Shown here piece after piece: positions 1 to 6,108 of a stretch of DNA of 7,171 nt. Origin of the DNA: Gallionellaceae bacterium (lineage in GTDB: Bacteria > Pseudomonadota > Gammaproteobacteria > Burkholderiales > Gallionellaceae); contig JAUYFR010000184.1 in the NCBI GenBank assembly GCA_030690855.1, forward strand, positions 1 to 7,171. The letters run 5' to 3'. Each line of letters begins with the position of its first letter. Positions within the stretch are counted from its first letter, which is position 1. Position numbers and translations under genes: made by a program. The notes under the pieces were generated by a model. That model was not told the DNA's origin. It did not search any database and worked only from the letters and a program-made list of their open reading frames with translations.

Positions 1-174
1 AGCGCATGTTGTTCGGGCTGCGTTTGAGGGCAGGCATCTGACAACCCTAAACCGGAGCAGTCATTAGAAGCCGCAGAACGACAAGGCACGTTGTATCATC
101 CACCTGACAATAGATTTGGCTAATTCCCTGTCAGATATGTGTCGAACCTACCAATAAATTCAGGATGCCTGACG
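1..174. other. Non-coding leader upstream of nhaD; possible edge of an outside gene
   Basis: No gene can be supported here. Two short plus-strand frames run in from the left edge and stop at 39-41 and 65-67, so either could be the last codons of an upstream gene. On the minus strand an ATG at 37-35 opens a frame that leaves the window after about 12 codons, so a divergent gene start is equally possible. None is long enough to identify. I looked for a nhaD promoter: a CTGACA at 104-109 resembles a -35 box, but no good -10 box lies at proper spacing, so none is annotated. The bases at 161-165 (CAGGA) are the likely nhaD ribosome binding site. Confidence 0.35.
161..165 (+). promoter_or_regulatory. 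Ribosome binding site deciding the nhaD start
   Basis: CAGGA lies nine bases before the ATG at 175. The alternative GTG at 139 has no purine-rich stretch at a useful distance. This site plus the signal peptide beginning at the ATG decides the start. Confidence 0.6.
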
Positions 175-1590
175 ATGAAATACCTTGTCTTTGCTATTGC
201 CCTATTGCTCATGCCTCTATTAGCAAATGCCTCGGAAGGCTCAGAGCGACTTGACCTAACCGCTAATTGGGTAGGCATCACCTCGGTGCTGCTGTTCTTC
301 GTCGCCTACCTTGTCGTAATGGCGGAGGAGTTCACCCACTTGAGGAAATCTAAGCCAGTGATGCTGACGGCTGGCATCATCTGGGGAATGATTGCTTGGT
401 ATTACCAATCGCATGACATTCCGCATTTGGTCGAGAATGCACTGCGACATAACTTGGAAGAGTACGCCGAGCTAATGCTATTCCTGTTAGTGGCGATGAC
501 CTTCGTCAATACGATGGAGGAACGTAACGTTTTTGAAGCGCTACGCTCATGGTTGATTCGCAAGGGGTTTGGTTACCGCTCTCTGTTTTGGGTGACAGGC
601 TTGCTAGCCTTCTTTATTTCGCCTGTCGCCGATAATCTGACCACGGCTTTGTTGATGGGCGCAGTAGTGATGACTGTCGGCAGCAGCAATAAAAAATTCG
701 TCTTGCTCTCCTGTATCAACATCGTGGTTGCTGCCAATGCAGGTGGCGCATTCAGCCCGTTCGGTGACATCACCACACTGATGGTTTGGCAAAAGAATAT
801 TCATGCAACGAATGGCATAGTTGATTTCTGGGCGTTCTTCACGCTATTTTTCCCATCCCTAGTGAATTGGTTTGTGCCTGCGATCATCATGCACTTCGCT
901 GTTCCAGATGAGAAACCAAAAAGTGAGGGCGATGTGATTGCCATGCGGCGCGGCGCATTGACCATCATGGCGCTCTTCCTTTTCACTATCGCGCTGGCAG
1001 TGTGTTTTCACAGCATCCTGCACTTGCCACCAGTTATCGGTATGCTCACCGGCCTTAGCTTGCTTCAGTTTTATGCCTATTATTTGAAAATGAGTGGCGA
1101 GAACACACACACCAGTAGCGCTTCCTCAGGAAATAGCAGCGCCCCTGTGCCCTTCGACATTTTTCGCAAGGTTTCGCGAGCCGAATGGGATACGCTGTTT
1201 TTCTTTTACGGCGTGGTGATGTGCGTGGGCGGGCTGGGTTTCATTGGCTACCTCAGCATGATTTCACAAATCATTTACGGCGGATGGGGGGCGACCAACG
1301 CCAACATTGCCGTCGGTGTCATATCAGCCATTGTCGATAACATTCCCGTCATGTTTGCTGTTCTAGCGATGATGCCAGATATGTCTGTCGGTCAGTGGTT
1401 GCTTGTGACATTAACGGCGGGTGTTGGAGGCTCACTGCTTTCGATTGGCTCGGCAGCAGGCGTTGCGCTGATGGGTCAGGCGCGTGGCATCTATACCTTC
1501 GTTGGCCATCTTAAATGGACACCTGCGATTGCACTTGGTTATGTATCCAGTATTGGAGTTCACATGGCACTAAACCGCAATCTATTCTGA
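175..1590 (+). CDS. nhaD: NhaD-type Na+/H+ antiporter
   Basis: Inner-membrane secondary transporter of the NhaD family (ion transporter superfamily), which expels Na+ (or Li+) in exchange for H+ and supports pH and sodium homeostasis. The 471-residue length fits the family. Residues 1-19 look like a signal peptide (MKYL, hydrophobic core, ANA before Ser20), as seen in known NhaD proteins. Many hydrophobic segments follow. Hallmarks visible are SPVADNLTTAL from residue 149, ANAGGAFSPFGDITT from residue 187, VDNIP at 387-391 and a glycine- and serine-rich segment near the C terminus. The paired Asp-Asn/Asp-Thr motifs are the expected ion-binding elements. An in-frame GTG at 139 would add 12 residues, but it has no ribosome binding site and would bury the signal peptide. 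The ATG at 175 has CAGGA nine bases upstream, so I chose it. The gene stands alone and converges on terC. Family assignment is strong; the actual ion is inferred. Confidence 0.93.
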   Translation: MKYLVFAIALLLMPLLANASEGSERLDLTANWVGITSVLLFFVAYLVVMAEEFTHLRKSKPVMLTAGIIWGMIAWYYQSHDIPHLVENALRHNLEEYAELMLFLLVAMTFVNTMEERNVFEALRSWLIRKGFGYRSLFWVTGLLAFFISPVADNLTTALLMGAVVMTVGSSNKKFVLLSCINIVVAANAGGAFSPFGDITTLMVWQKNIHATNGIVDFWAFFTLFFPSLVNWFVPAIIMHFAVPDEKPKSEGDVIAMRRGALTIMALFLFTIALAVCFHSILHLPPVIGMLTGLSLLQFYAYYLKMSGENTHTSSASSGNSSAPVPFDIFRKVSRAEWDTLFFFYGVVMCVGGLGFIGYLSMISQIIYGGWGATNANIAVGVISAIVDNIPVMFAVLAMMPDMSVGQWLLVTLTAGVGGSLLSIGSAAGVALMGQARGIYTFVGHLKWTPAIALGYVSSIGVHMALNRNLF

Positions 1591-1692
1591 CAAGGGCAAT
1601 TGGCTTGCGATGAGCGTCAGCAATGTCACCACAAAGCGCAAGCACGCCCCTGAATACTCGTCGCCACATACCAGTCATTTGTAATTAGTGAT

Positions 1693-2646
1693 TTAGGTTG
1701 ATGACCGCCGAGTCGCAATTAAGCTTGCAACCACAGCGGCACTAATCAAAACGACCACCACCAACAGTGATGCCATTGTAGGAACATGGTACCAAGGGGC
1801 AATCAGCATTTTTGCACCAATGAATGTCAGCACCAAAGCCAAACCATATTTCAATAAGTGAAAACGATCCGCCATATCGGCGAGTAAAAAGTACAGCGCA
1901 CGCAGACCCATGATGGCAAAAATGTTGGAAGTGAAAACAATGAATGGGTCAGTGGTAATGGCGAAAATTGCAGGAATAGAGTCCACAGCGAACACCACAT
2001 CGGAAATTTCAACGAGCAAAAGAACTAGAAACAATGGCGTGAAATAGCGGATGCCATTTTTCATCACGATGAAGCGCTCACCGTGATCATCGTTTGAGAT
2101 GCGTAGATGGCGTCGTGCAAAAACAAGAACAGGATTTTTGTTTAAATCAGGCTCATGTTCGGCCATCACTAACATTCGTACGCCGGTGATGACAAGGAAA
2201 GCGCCAAAAATGTATAACACCCAGTGGAACTCACTTACTACCCAAGCGCCAGCCAAAATCATGATAGCCCTTAAAACAATGGCGCCGAGAACACCATAAA
2301 GCAGCACACGGCGCTGTAGTTCAGGTGCGACATGAAAAGCACCAAATATCATTAAAAAAACAAAAACATTATCAACGGAGAGTGATTTTTCAATGACATA
2401 GCCAGTGAGAAACTCAATCGCTTTTGCATTAGCAATTTCCTCCCCCGCCGCGCCGCGCAAATACCACCACAAAAGCGCATTGAAAGTTAAGGCTAGCGTT
2501 AGCCACCCTACCGACCATGCAGCAGCCTCACGTACGCTAACTTTATGTGCCTGACGACCCCCAAAAACAAAAAGATCTAACGCCAGCATAACGAGCACAA
2601 AAACGATGAATGCGACCCACATCCATAATTCACCAATATTATTCAT
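1693..2646 (-). CDS. TerC/Alx family integral membrane protein
   Basis: Polytopic inner-membrane protein of the TerC family, 317 residues, close in length to E. coli Alx (about 320). Members are linked to Mn2+ export and to alkaline pH or tellurite responses; which role applies here cannot be read from the sequence. About nine hydrophobic segments are visible. The two family signature repeats are present: VIEKSLSVDNVFVF at 84-97 (Glu86, Asp92, Asn93) and VEISDVVFAVDSIPA at 212-226 (Glu213, Asp216, Asp222), acidic residues within membrane segments suited to cation binding. A hydrophilic loop at about 163-196 separates the halves. It follows cbbR on the same strand after a 70-bp gap, too short for a full yybP-ykoY Mn2+ riboswitch, which often precedes alx/terC genes. 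No terminator or clear promoter is seen in that gap, so co-transcription with cbbR is plausible. The start has only a weak GAAAG ribosome site six bases upstream. Confidence 0.9.
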   Translation of the reverse strand: MNNIGELWMWVAFIVFVLVMLALDLFVFGGRQAHKVSVREAAAWSVGWLTLALTFNALLWWYLRGAAGEEIANAKAIEFLTGYVIEKSLSVDNVFVFLMIFGAFHVAPELQRRVLLYGVLGAIVLRAIMILAGAWVVSEFHWVLYIFGAFLVITGVRMLVMAEHEPDLNKNPVLVFARRHLRISNDDHGERFIVMKNGIRYFTPLFLVLLLVEISDVVFAVDSIPAIFAITTDPFIVFTSNIFAIMGLRALYFLLADMADRFHLLKYGLALVLTFIGAKMLIAPWYHVPTMASLLVVVVLISAAVVASLIATRRSST

Positions 2647-2650
2647 TGTG

Positions 2651-2733
2651 AGCTTTCAGAAGAGAAAAATTGAAAAACAGAGCGCAGCTCGGACTGTAAA
2701 CTAAAAGCAGAGTTCATTATTTAGCTGAAAGCT
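2651..2733 (-). repeat. 9-bp inverted repeat bridging the cbbR end and the terC start
   Basis: AGCTTTCAG at 2651-2659 is the exact reverse complement of CTGAAAGCT at 2725-2733. One arm lies in the last codons of cbbR and the other directly covers the putative terC ribosome binding site, four bases before the ATG. On a cbbR-terC read-through transcript the arms could pair and mask terC translation until a ribosome ending cbbR opens them. The repeat is seen directly; the function is inferred, and 65 bases separate the arms, so chance is a real alternative. Confidence 0.35.
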
Positions 2734-3655
2734 TATGGCTAACCTGTTTTGCTTGCGTCATCAAATCTTGGGATTCGAGCAAGAGAAATTTTTCAAATTC
2801 CAAGGCGGCGATAGAGAGACGTTTATCTTTGCGATAAACGAGGTGCCAATGCCGTACGATAGGAAACTCTTCCACATCCAGAATTATCAAGCGGTTAGTT
2901 TCGAGCTCTAGTTCAATGCCGTGCCGCGAAATAATGCCAATGCCGATACCGGCTTGCACGGACTGTTTGATTGCCTCGTTGGTGTCCATCGACATGTGGG
3001 CAGGTAATGCGAACTGGTGACCCGCGAAGAATCGCTCGACTACACCGCGTGTGCCAGAGCCTTTTTCACGTAATAGAAAAGTTTCAGAAGCGAGTTGCGC
3101 TGCTTGAATTTTTTTCGCTCGGGCAAGTGGGTGCGTCGGCGGGGCAATCACCACCAGTGGATTTTGCATAAAGGTCTCGGCAAACATCTCGCTGTCTATA
3201 GGTGGCTGACCCATGATGGCAAGGTCGGCGATGTTGTTACTTAGCTGCTTGATGACAGCATCACGATTGGCTACCGAGAGAGTCACTTTAATTTTTGGGT
3301 AAGCTTGAATAAATTTTGCCAACAGTTTGGGCATAAAATAATTGGCGGTACTGACGACAGCGATATTTAGGTGCCCATACTCCAAACCTTTCATGGCGCT
3401 AAATACTTCGTCCATTTCTTCAAGCTGTTGAGTAATTTTCAAGCTGTAATGCAGCATCTCTCGGCCGGCCTCGGTGAGGCTAAGCTGCTTGCCTACCTGC
3501 TCTAAAAGAGGCAAGCCAACGTTTTCTTCTAATTGCTTAATCTGCATAGAAACGGCAGGTTGCGAAAGATACAGTTCCTCGGCGGCACGCGAATGGTTCA
3601 AGTGCCTTGCCACCGCTGAAAAGACTTGTAGTTGACGAAAAGTAACATGTATCAT
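2717..3655 (-). CDS. cbbR: LysR-type transcriptional regulator CbbR
   Basis: LysR-family regulator of Calvin cycle genes, 312 residues, the usual length. The N-terminal winged helix-turn-helix spans about residues 5-65 (FRQLQVFSAVARH, SRAAEELYLSQPAVSMQIKQLEE split across the helices), followed by a linker helix at about 66-90 and an effector-binding domain from about 93 to 295 that begins with the CbbR-like segment TANYFMPKLLAKF. CbbR proteins respond to metabolites such as NADPH, RuBP or PEP depending on the species; the ligand here is unknown. It is divergent from cbbM across 134 bp, the classic cbbR arrangement, and terC follows on its own strand. The start ATG at 3655-3653 has GGAAGGA only two bases upstream, a short spacing. 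Resemblance to CbbR proteins that begin MHVT supports this start. Autorepression is likely because the operator lies within its own promoter. Confidence 0.92.
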   Translation of the reverse strand: MIHVTFRQLQVFSAVARHLNHSRAAEELYLSQPAVSMQIKQLEENVGLPLLEQVGKQLSLTEAGREMLHYSLKITQQLEEMDEVFSAMKGLEYGHLNIAVVSTANYFMPKLLAKFIQAYPKIKVTLSVANRDAVIKQLSNNIADLAIMGQPPIDSEMFAETFMQNPLVVIAPPTHPLARAKKIQAAQLASETFLLREKGSGTRGVVERFFAGHQFALPAHMSMDTNEAIKQSVQAGIGIGIISRHGIELELETNRLIILDVEEFPIVRHWHLVYRKDKRLSIAALEFEKFLLLESQDLMTQAKQVSHKLSAK

Positions 3656-3664
3656 GATCCTTCC

Positions 3665-3670
3665 ATTATA
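3665..3670 (-). promoter_or_regulatory. Candidate -10 box for cbbR
   Basis: On the minus strand this reads TATAAT, a perfect sigma-70 -10 box, with no recognisable -35 at 16-19 bases. It ends nine bases before the cbbR ATG, so a start point about seven bases on would leave a leader of only a few nucleotides and lose most of the GGAAGGA site. The adjacent palindrome at 3680-3698 sits where polymerase would bind, which fits autorepression by CbbR. The box is seen; its use is inferred. Confidence 0.45.
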
Positions 3671-3679
3671 ACTGACAGT

Positions 3680-3698
3680 CCATAAGCACTGCTTATGG
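3680..3698. promoter_or_regulatory. CbbR recognition site, perfect palindrome
   Basis: CCATAAGC at 3680-3687 and GCTTATGG at 3691-3698 form a perfect inverted repeat around ACT. It contains the LysR T-N11-A motif (T3683, A3695) and the CbbR pattern TNA-N7-TNA (TAA 3683-3685, TTA 3693-3695). It lies between the divergent cbbR and cbbM genes. Its centre at 3689 is about 65 bases upstream of the start point predicted for cbbM, the usual place for a LysR recognition site. Confidence 0.75.
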
Positions 3699-3701
3699 CA
3701 C

Positions 3702-3712
3702 CAATAAAAAAG
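3702..3712 (+). promoter_or_regulatory. A/T-rich tract upstream of the cbbM promoter
   Basis: An adenine-rich run (CAATAAAAAAG) lies between the CbbR palindrome and the -35 region of cbbM. It could act as an UP element for the polymerase alpha subunit or help DNA bending by CbbR. Only the composition is seen; the role is inferred. Confidence 0.25.
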
Positions 3713-3717
3713 ATTGA

Positions 3718-3747
3718 CTGTTATTTATGGTGAGCTAACCGTAATAT
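3718..3747 (+). promoter_or_regulatory. cbbM: Candidate cbbM promoter
   Basis: The best -10 candidate is TAATAT at 3742-3747, with a weak -35 CTGTTA at 3718-3723 at 18 bases spacing. The implied start is near 3754, giving a leader of about 36 bases. A better-looking -35, TTGACT at 3714-3719, lies 22 bases from this -10, too far for normal use. A weak promoter is what an activator-dependent gene should have. The exact boxes are uncertain. Confidence 0.45.
3721..3738. promoter_or_regulatory. Second CbbR site (activation site) near the cbbM -35
   Basis: TTA at 3721-3723 and TGA at 3731-3733 give TNA-N7-TNA, and TTA 3725-3727 with TAA 3736-3738 give TNA-N8-TNA. GTTA at 3720-3723 and TAAC at 3736-3739 are also inverted. 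This degenerate site overlaps the proposed -35 region, where LysR regulators bind weakly before inducer bends the complex. The short motifs make chance matches easy. Confidence 0.4.
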
Positions 3748-3780
3748 TCACATCGTTGTATCTCAATTGATAACCAAAGC

Positions 3781-3785
3781 GGAGG
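3781..3785 (+). promoter_or_regulatory. Strong cbbM ribosome binding site
   Basis: GGAGG, followed by AA, lies four bases before the cbbM ATG and is the strongest Shine-Dalgarno sequence in the window, fitting the need for abundant RuBisCO. Confidence 0.75.
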
Positions 3786-3789
3786 AAAT

Positions 3790-5169
3790 ATGGATCAGTC
3801 AGCACGTTATGCCAATCTAGATTTGAAAGAGGAAGACCTTATTAAAGGCGGTAAGCACCTTTTGGTTGCGTACAAGATGAAGCCGAAAGCGGGCTACGGA
3901 TATTTGGAAGTGGCTGCGCACTTGGCAGCTGAGTCTTCAACGGGTACTAACGTTGAAGTTTCAACAACCGACGACTTCACCAAGGGTGTTGACGCTCTGG
4001 TTTATTACATCGACGAAGCGACAGAAGATATGCGCATTGCATATCCTATCGATTTGTTCGATCGCAACATGACTGACGGCCGCATGATGATCGTTTCTTT
4101 GTTGACGCTAATCATTGGTAACAACCAAGGAATGGGCGACGTTGAACACGCGAAGATCCACGACTTCTACGTGCCTGAGCGTATGATTCAGTTGTTCGAT
4201 GGCCCTTCAAAAGACATCAGCGATATGTGGCGCATCCTTGGCCGCCCAGTCAAAGACGGTGGTTACATCGCCGGAACAATTATCAAGCCAAAGTTGGGTC
4301 TGCGCCCTGAGCCATTTGCAGTTGCTGCTTATCAGTTCTGGTTGGGTGGTGACTTCATCAAGAACGACGAGCCACAAGGTAACCAAACTTTCTGCCCAGC
4401 TAAGAAAGTATACCCACTCGTTTATGATGCGATGAAGCGTGCACAAGACGAAACAGGTCAAGCAAAGTTGTTCTCAGCAAACATCACGGCTGATGACCAC
4501 TATGAAATGTTGGCTCGTGCTGACTTCATCCTTGAAGCATTTGGTCCAGATGCAGATAAAGTCGCATTCTTGGTTGACGGTTATGTGGGCGGTCCAGGCA
4601 TGGTGACAACTGCACGTCGCCAGTACCCTAACCAGTACTTGCACTACCACCGTGCTGGTCACGGCGCGGTAACTTCGCCATCTTCTAAGCGTGGTTATAC
4701 AGCGTTTGTGCTATCTAAGATGAGCCGTCTGCAAGGTGCTTCTGGTATCCACGTGGGTACAATGGGCTACGGCAAAATGGAAGGCGAGAATTCAGACAAG
4801 AATATCGCTTACATGATTGAGCGTGATGAAGCGCAAGGTCCTATCTACTTCCAGAAATGGTACGGCATGAAGCCAACAACCCCAATTATCTCTGGCGGTA
4901 TGAATGCATTGCGTCTGCCAGGCTTCTTTGAGAATTTGGGCCACGGTAACGTGATCAACACATCTGGCGGCGGCGCTTACGGTCACATTGATTCCCCAGC
5001 AGCTGGCGCGATTTCTCTGCGTCAATCGTATGAGTGCTGGAAGTCCGGTGCGGATCCTATCGAGTTTGCAAAATCACATAAAGAGTTTGCTCGTGCATTC
5101 GAGTCATTCCCAGGCGATGCGGATAAGATTTTCCCAGGATGGCGTCAAAAATTGGGCGCTCACAAGTAA
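3790..5169 (+). CDS. cbbM: Form II ribulose-1,5-bisphosphate carboxylase/oxygenase, large subunit only
   Basis: Catalyses carboxylation (and oxygenation) of ribulose-1,5-bisphosphate in the Calvin cycle; cytoplasmic, built from L2 dimers without small subunits. It is 459 residues, the form II length, and residue numbers align directly with the known Rhodospirillum rubrum enzyme. Glu48 and Asn111 are in place. The catalytic base Lys166 sits in TIIKPKLG. Lys191 (carbamylated), Asp193 and Glu194 form the Mg2+ site in GGDFIKNDEPQGNQ. Further active-site residues are His287, Arg288, His291, His321, loop-6 Lys329, Ser368 and the glycines near 369-370 and 393-394. All are intact, so it should be active and is not a RuBisCO-like protein. 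No cbbS gene is nearby. It is divergent from cbbR, has a strong ribosome site, and is followed by an intrinsic terminator. Phe is written mostly TTC here, unlike in cbbO, consistent with high expression. Confidence 0.98.
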   Translation: MDQSARYANLDLKEEDLIKGGKHLLVAYKMKPKAGYGYLEVAAHLAAESSTGTNVEVSTTDDFTKGVDALVYYIDEATEDMRIAYPIDLFDRNMTDGRMMIVSLLTLIIGNNQGMGDVEHAKIHDFYVPERMIQLFDGPSKDISDMWRILGRPVKDGGYIAGTIIKPKLGLRPEPFAVAAYQFWLGGDFIKNDEPQGNQTFCPAKKVYPLVYDAMKRAQDETGQAKLFSANITADDHYEMLARADFILEAFGPDADKVAFLVDGYVGGPGMVTTARRQYPNQYLHYHRAGHGAVTSPSSKRGYTAFVLSKMSRLQGASGIHVGTMGYGKMEGENSDKNIAYMIERDEAQGPIYFQKWYGMKPTTPIISGGMNALRLPGFFENLGHGNVINTSGGGAYGHIDSPAAGAISLRQSYECWKSGADPIEFAKSHKEFARAFESFPGDADKIFPGWRQKLGAHK

Positions 5170-5192
5170 GGCGAACGCTTCAACCGAAAAAG

Positions 5193-5225
5193 CCCCTGCC
5201 GGACAATTCTTGCAGGGGTTTTTTT
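5193..5225 (+). terminator. Intrinsic terminator after cbbM
   Basis: CCCCTGC at 5193-5199 pairs with GCAGGGG at 5212-5218 around a 12-base loop and is followed by seven T residues at 5219-5225. The run of A residues before the stem (5187-5191) can extend pairing with the T tract. It lies 23 bases after the cbbM stop. Because cbbQ and cbbO follow with no convincing promoter, it probably acts as a partial terminator that lowers their expression relative to cbbM. Confidence 0.85.
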
Positions 5226-5237
5226 AACCCAGTCAGA

Positions 5238-5254
5238 CCGACCTAAATAGTCGG
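5238..5254 (+). repeat. Small hairpin between terminator and cbbQ
   Basis: CCGAC at 5238-5242 and GTCGG at 5250-5254 form a 5-bp stem with a 7-base loop. It lies just after the terminator and 24 bases before the chosen cbbQ start. It could protect the 5' end of a processed cbbQO message or be chance; no T tract follows, so it is not a terminator. Confidence 0.25.
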
Positions 5255-5268
5255 GTATAACAAATTAT

Positions 5269-5272
5269 GGAG
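5269..5272 (+). promoter_or_regulatory. Ribosome binding site deciding the cbbQ start
   Basis: GGAG (followed by A) lies six bases before the ATG at 5279. It sits inside the first codons that would follow an alternative in-frame ATG at 5267, which itself has no good upstream site. This favours the second ATG. Confidence 0.6.
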
Positions 5273-5278
5273 AACCGC

Positions 5279-6094
5279 ATGAGCGATACGTTCGACATCA
5301 ACCAATATAAAATTACTAACGAACCCTTCTACCAAGCACAGAGCAATGAAGTTGCGCTTTATGAAGCCGCGTATCAGGTAAGACTGCCAATTATGTTGAA
5401 GGGCCCAACCGGCTGCGGAAAATCGCGCTTCGTTGAACACATGGCGTGGAAGCTGGGCAAACCGCTGATCACAGTTGCGTGTAACGAAGATATGACAGCC
5501 TCAGACTTGGTTGGTCGCTATTTATTAGATGCTAATGGTACGCGCTGGCTAGATGGCCCGTTGACTTTGGCGGCACGTCACGGTGCGATCTGCTACCTCG
5601 ATGAAATCGTTGAGGCACGACAGGATACGACGGTGGTGATTCACCCTCTGACTGACCATCGCCGCACTTTGCCGCTAGACAAGAAAGGTGAATTAATTCA
5701 AGCACATAAAGACTTTCAGTTGGTCATTTCTTACAATCCAGGTTATCAAAATTTGATGAAGGATTTGAAGCAGTCAACCAAGCAACGTTTTGCAGGGTTG
5801 GAATTTGATTACGCGAAGTCTGAAGTTGAAATTGGCATTGTCAGCAAAGAGACGGGTATTGGCACTGATGTATCTGCCAAGCTAGTGAAAATTGGTGAGG
5901 CTGCGCGTAATTTGAAGGGCCACGGTTTGGACGAAGGCATCTCAACTCGTTTGTTAGTTTATGCAGCAACATTGATTAAGCAAGGGATTGTGCCACGTGA
6001 TGCGTGCCGTATGGCATTGGTTCGCCCGATTACCGATGACGCTGACATTCGCGATACATTGGATCACGCGATCGATGCATTATTTACTGAGTAA
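5279..6094 (+). CDS. cbbQ: CbbQ, AAA+ (MoxR-type) RuBisCO activase ATPase
   Basis: ATPase subunit of the CbbQ/CbbO RuBisCO activase; the family forms a hexameric ring that, with CbbO, remodels inhibited RuBisCO to release tight-binding sugar phosphates. With the start at 5279 it has 271 residues, the normal length. Walker A is GPTGCGKS at 42-49, Walker B ICYLDE at 104-109 (Asp108, Glu109), sensor 1 is likely Asn153 in SYNPGYQ, and KQRF at 168-171 and STR at 222-224 are the conserved arginine regions. The segments TASDLVGRYLLD and DTTVVIHPLTDHRR are typical of CbbQ and NorQ; placement after cbbM and before a CbbO favours CbbQ over the denitrification paralogue NorQ. An in-frame ATG at 5267 would add four residues but lacks a ribosome site. 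cbbO begins 14 bases after its stop, so the two are surely co-transcribed. It depends on read-through of the cbbM terminator or on an unseen promoter. Confidence 0.95.
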   Translation: MSDTFDINQYKITNEPFYQAQSNEVALYEAAYQVRLPIMLKGPTGCGKSRFVEHMAWKLGKPLITVACNEDMTASDLVGRYLLDANGTRWLDGPLTLAARHGAICYLDEIVEARQDTTVVIHPLTDHRRTLPLDKKGELIQAHKDFQLVISYNPGYQNLMKDLKQSTKQRFAGLEFDYAKSEVEIGIVSKETGIGTDVSAKLVKIGEAARNLKGHGLDEGISTRLLVYAATLIKQGIVPRDACRMALVRPITDDADIRDTLDHAIDALFTE

Positions 6095-6108
6095 ATAGGC
6101 CTAGCAAA

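Noticed and set aside
139..174. GTG at 139 as the nhaD start
   Set aside because: It has no ribosome binding site and would put 12 polar residues ahead of a normal signal peptide; the ATG at 175 is better.
1603..1643. Inverted repeat GCTTGCG/CGCAAGC between nhaD and terC as a shared terminator
   Set aside because: The arms are only 7 bp, the loop is 27 bases and no T tract follows on either strand, so it does not look like an intrinsic terminator.
2647..2716. yybP-ykoY Mn2+ riboswitch ahead of terC
   Set aside because: The 70-bp gap is too short for the full motif and I could not see its conserved elements.
3763..3770. TCAATTGA palindrome in the cbbM leader as a further regulator site
   Set aside because: An 8-base A/T-rich palindrome is common by chance and does not match the CbbR pattern or another known operator.
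4199..4662. Open frames of 60-85 codons on both strands inside cbbM
   Set aside because: They are shadows of the highly biased cbbM reading frame, with no ribosome sites and no recognisable protein features.
5233..5261. Promoter for cbbQ with -10 TATAAC at 5256-5261
   Set aside because: No -35 match lies at 16-18 bases, and the start point would fall on or next to the cbbQ start codon.
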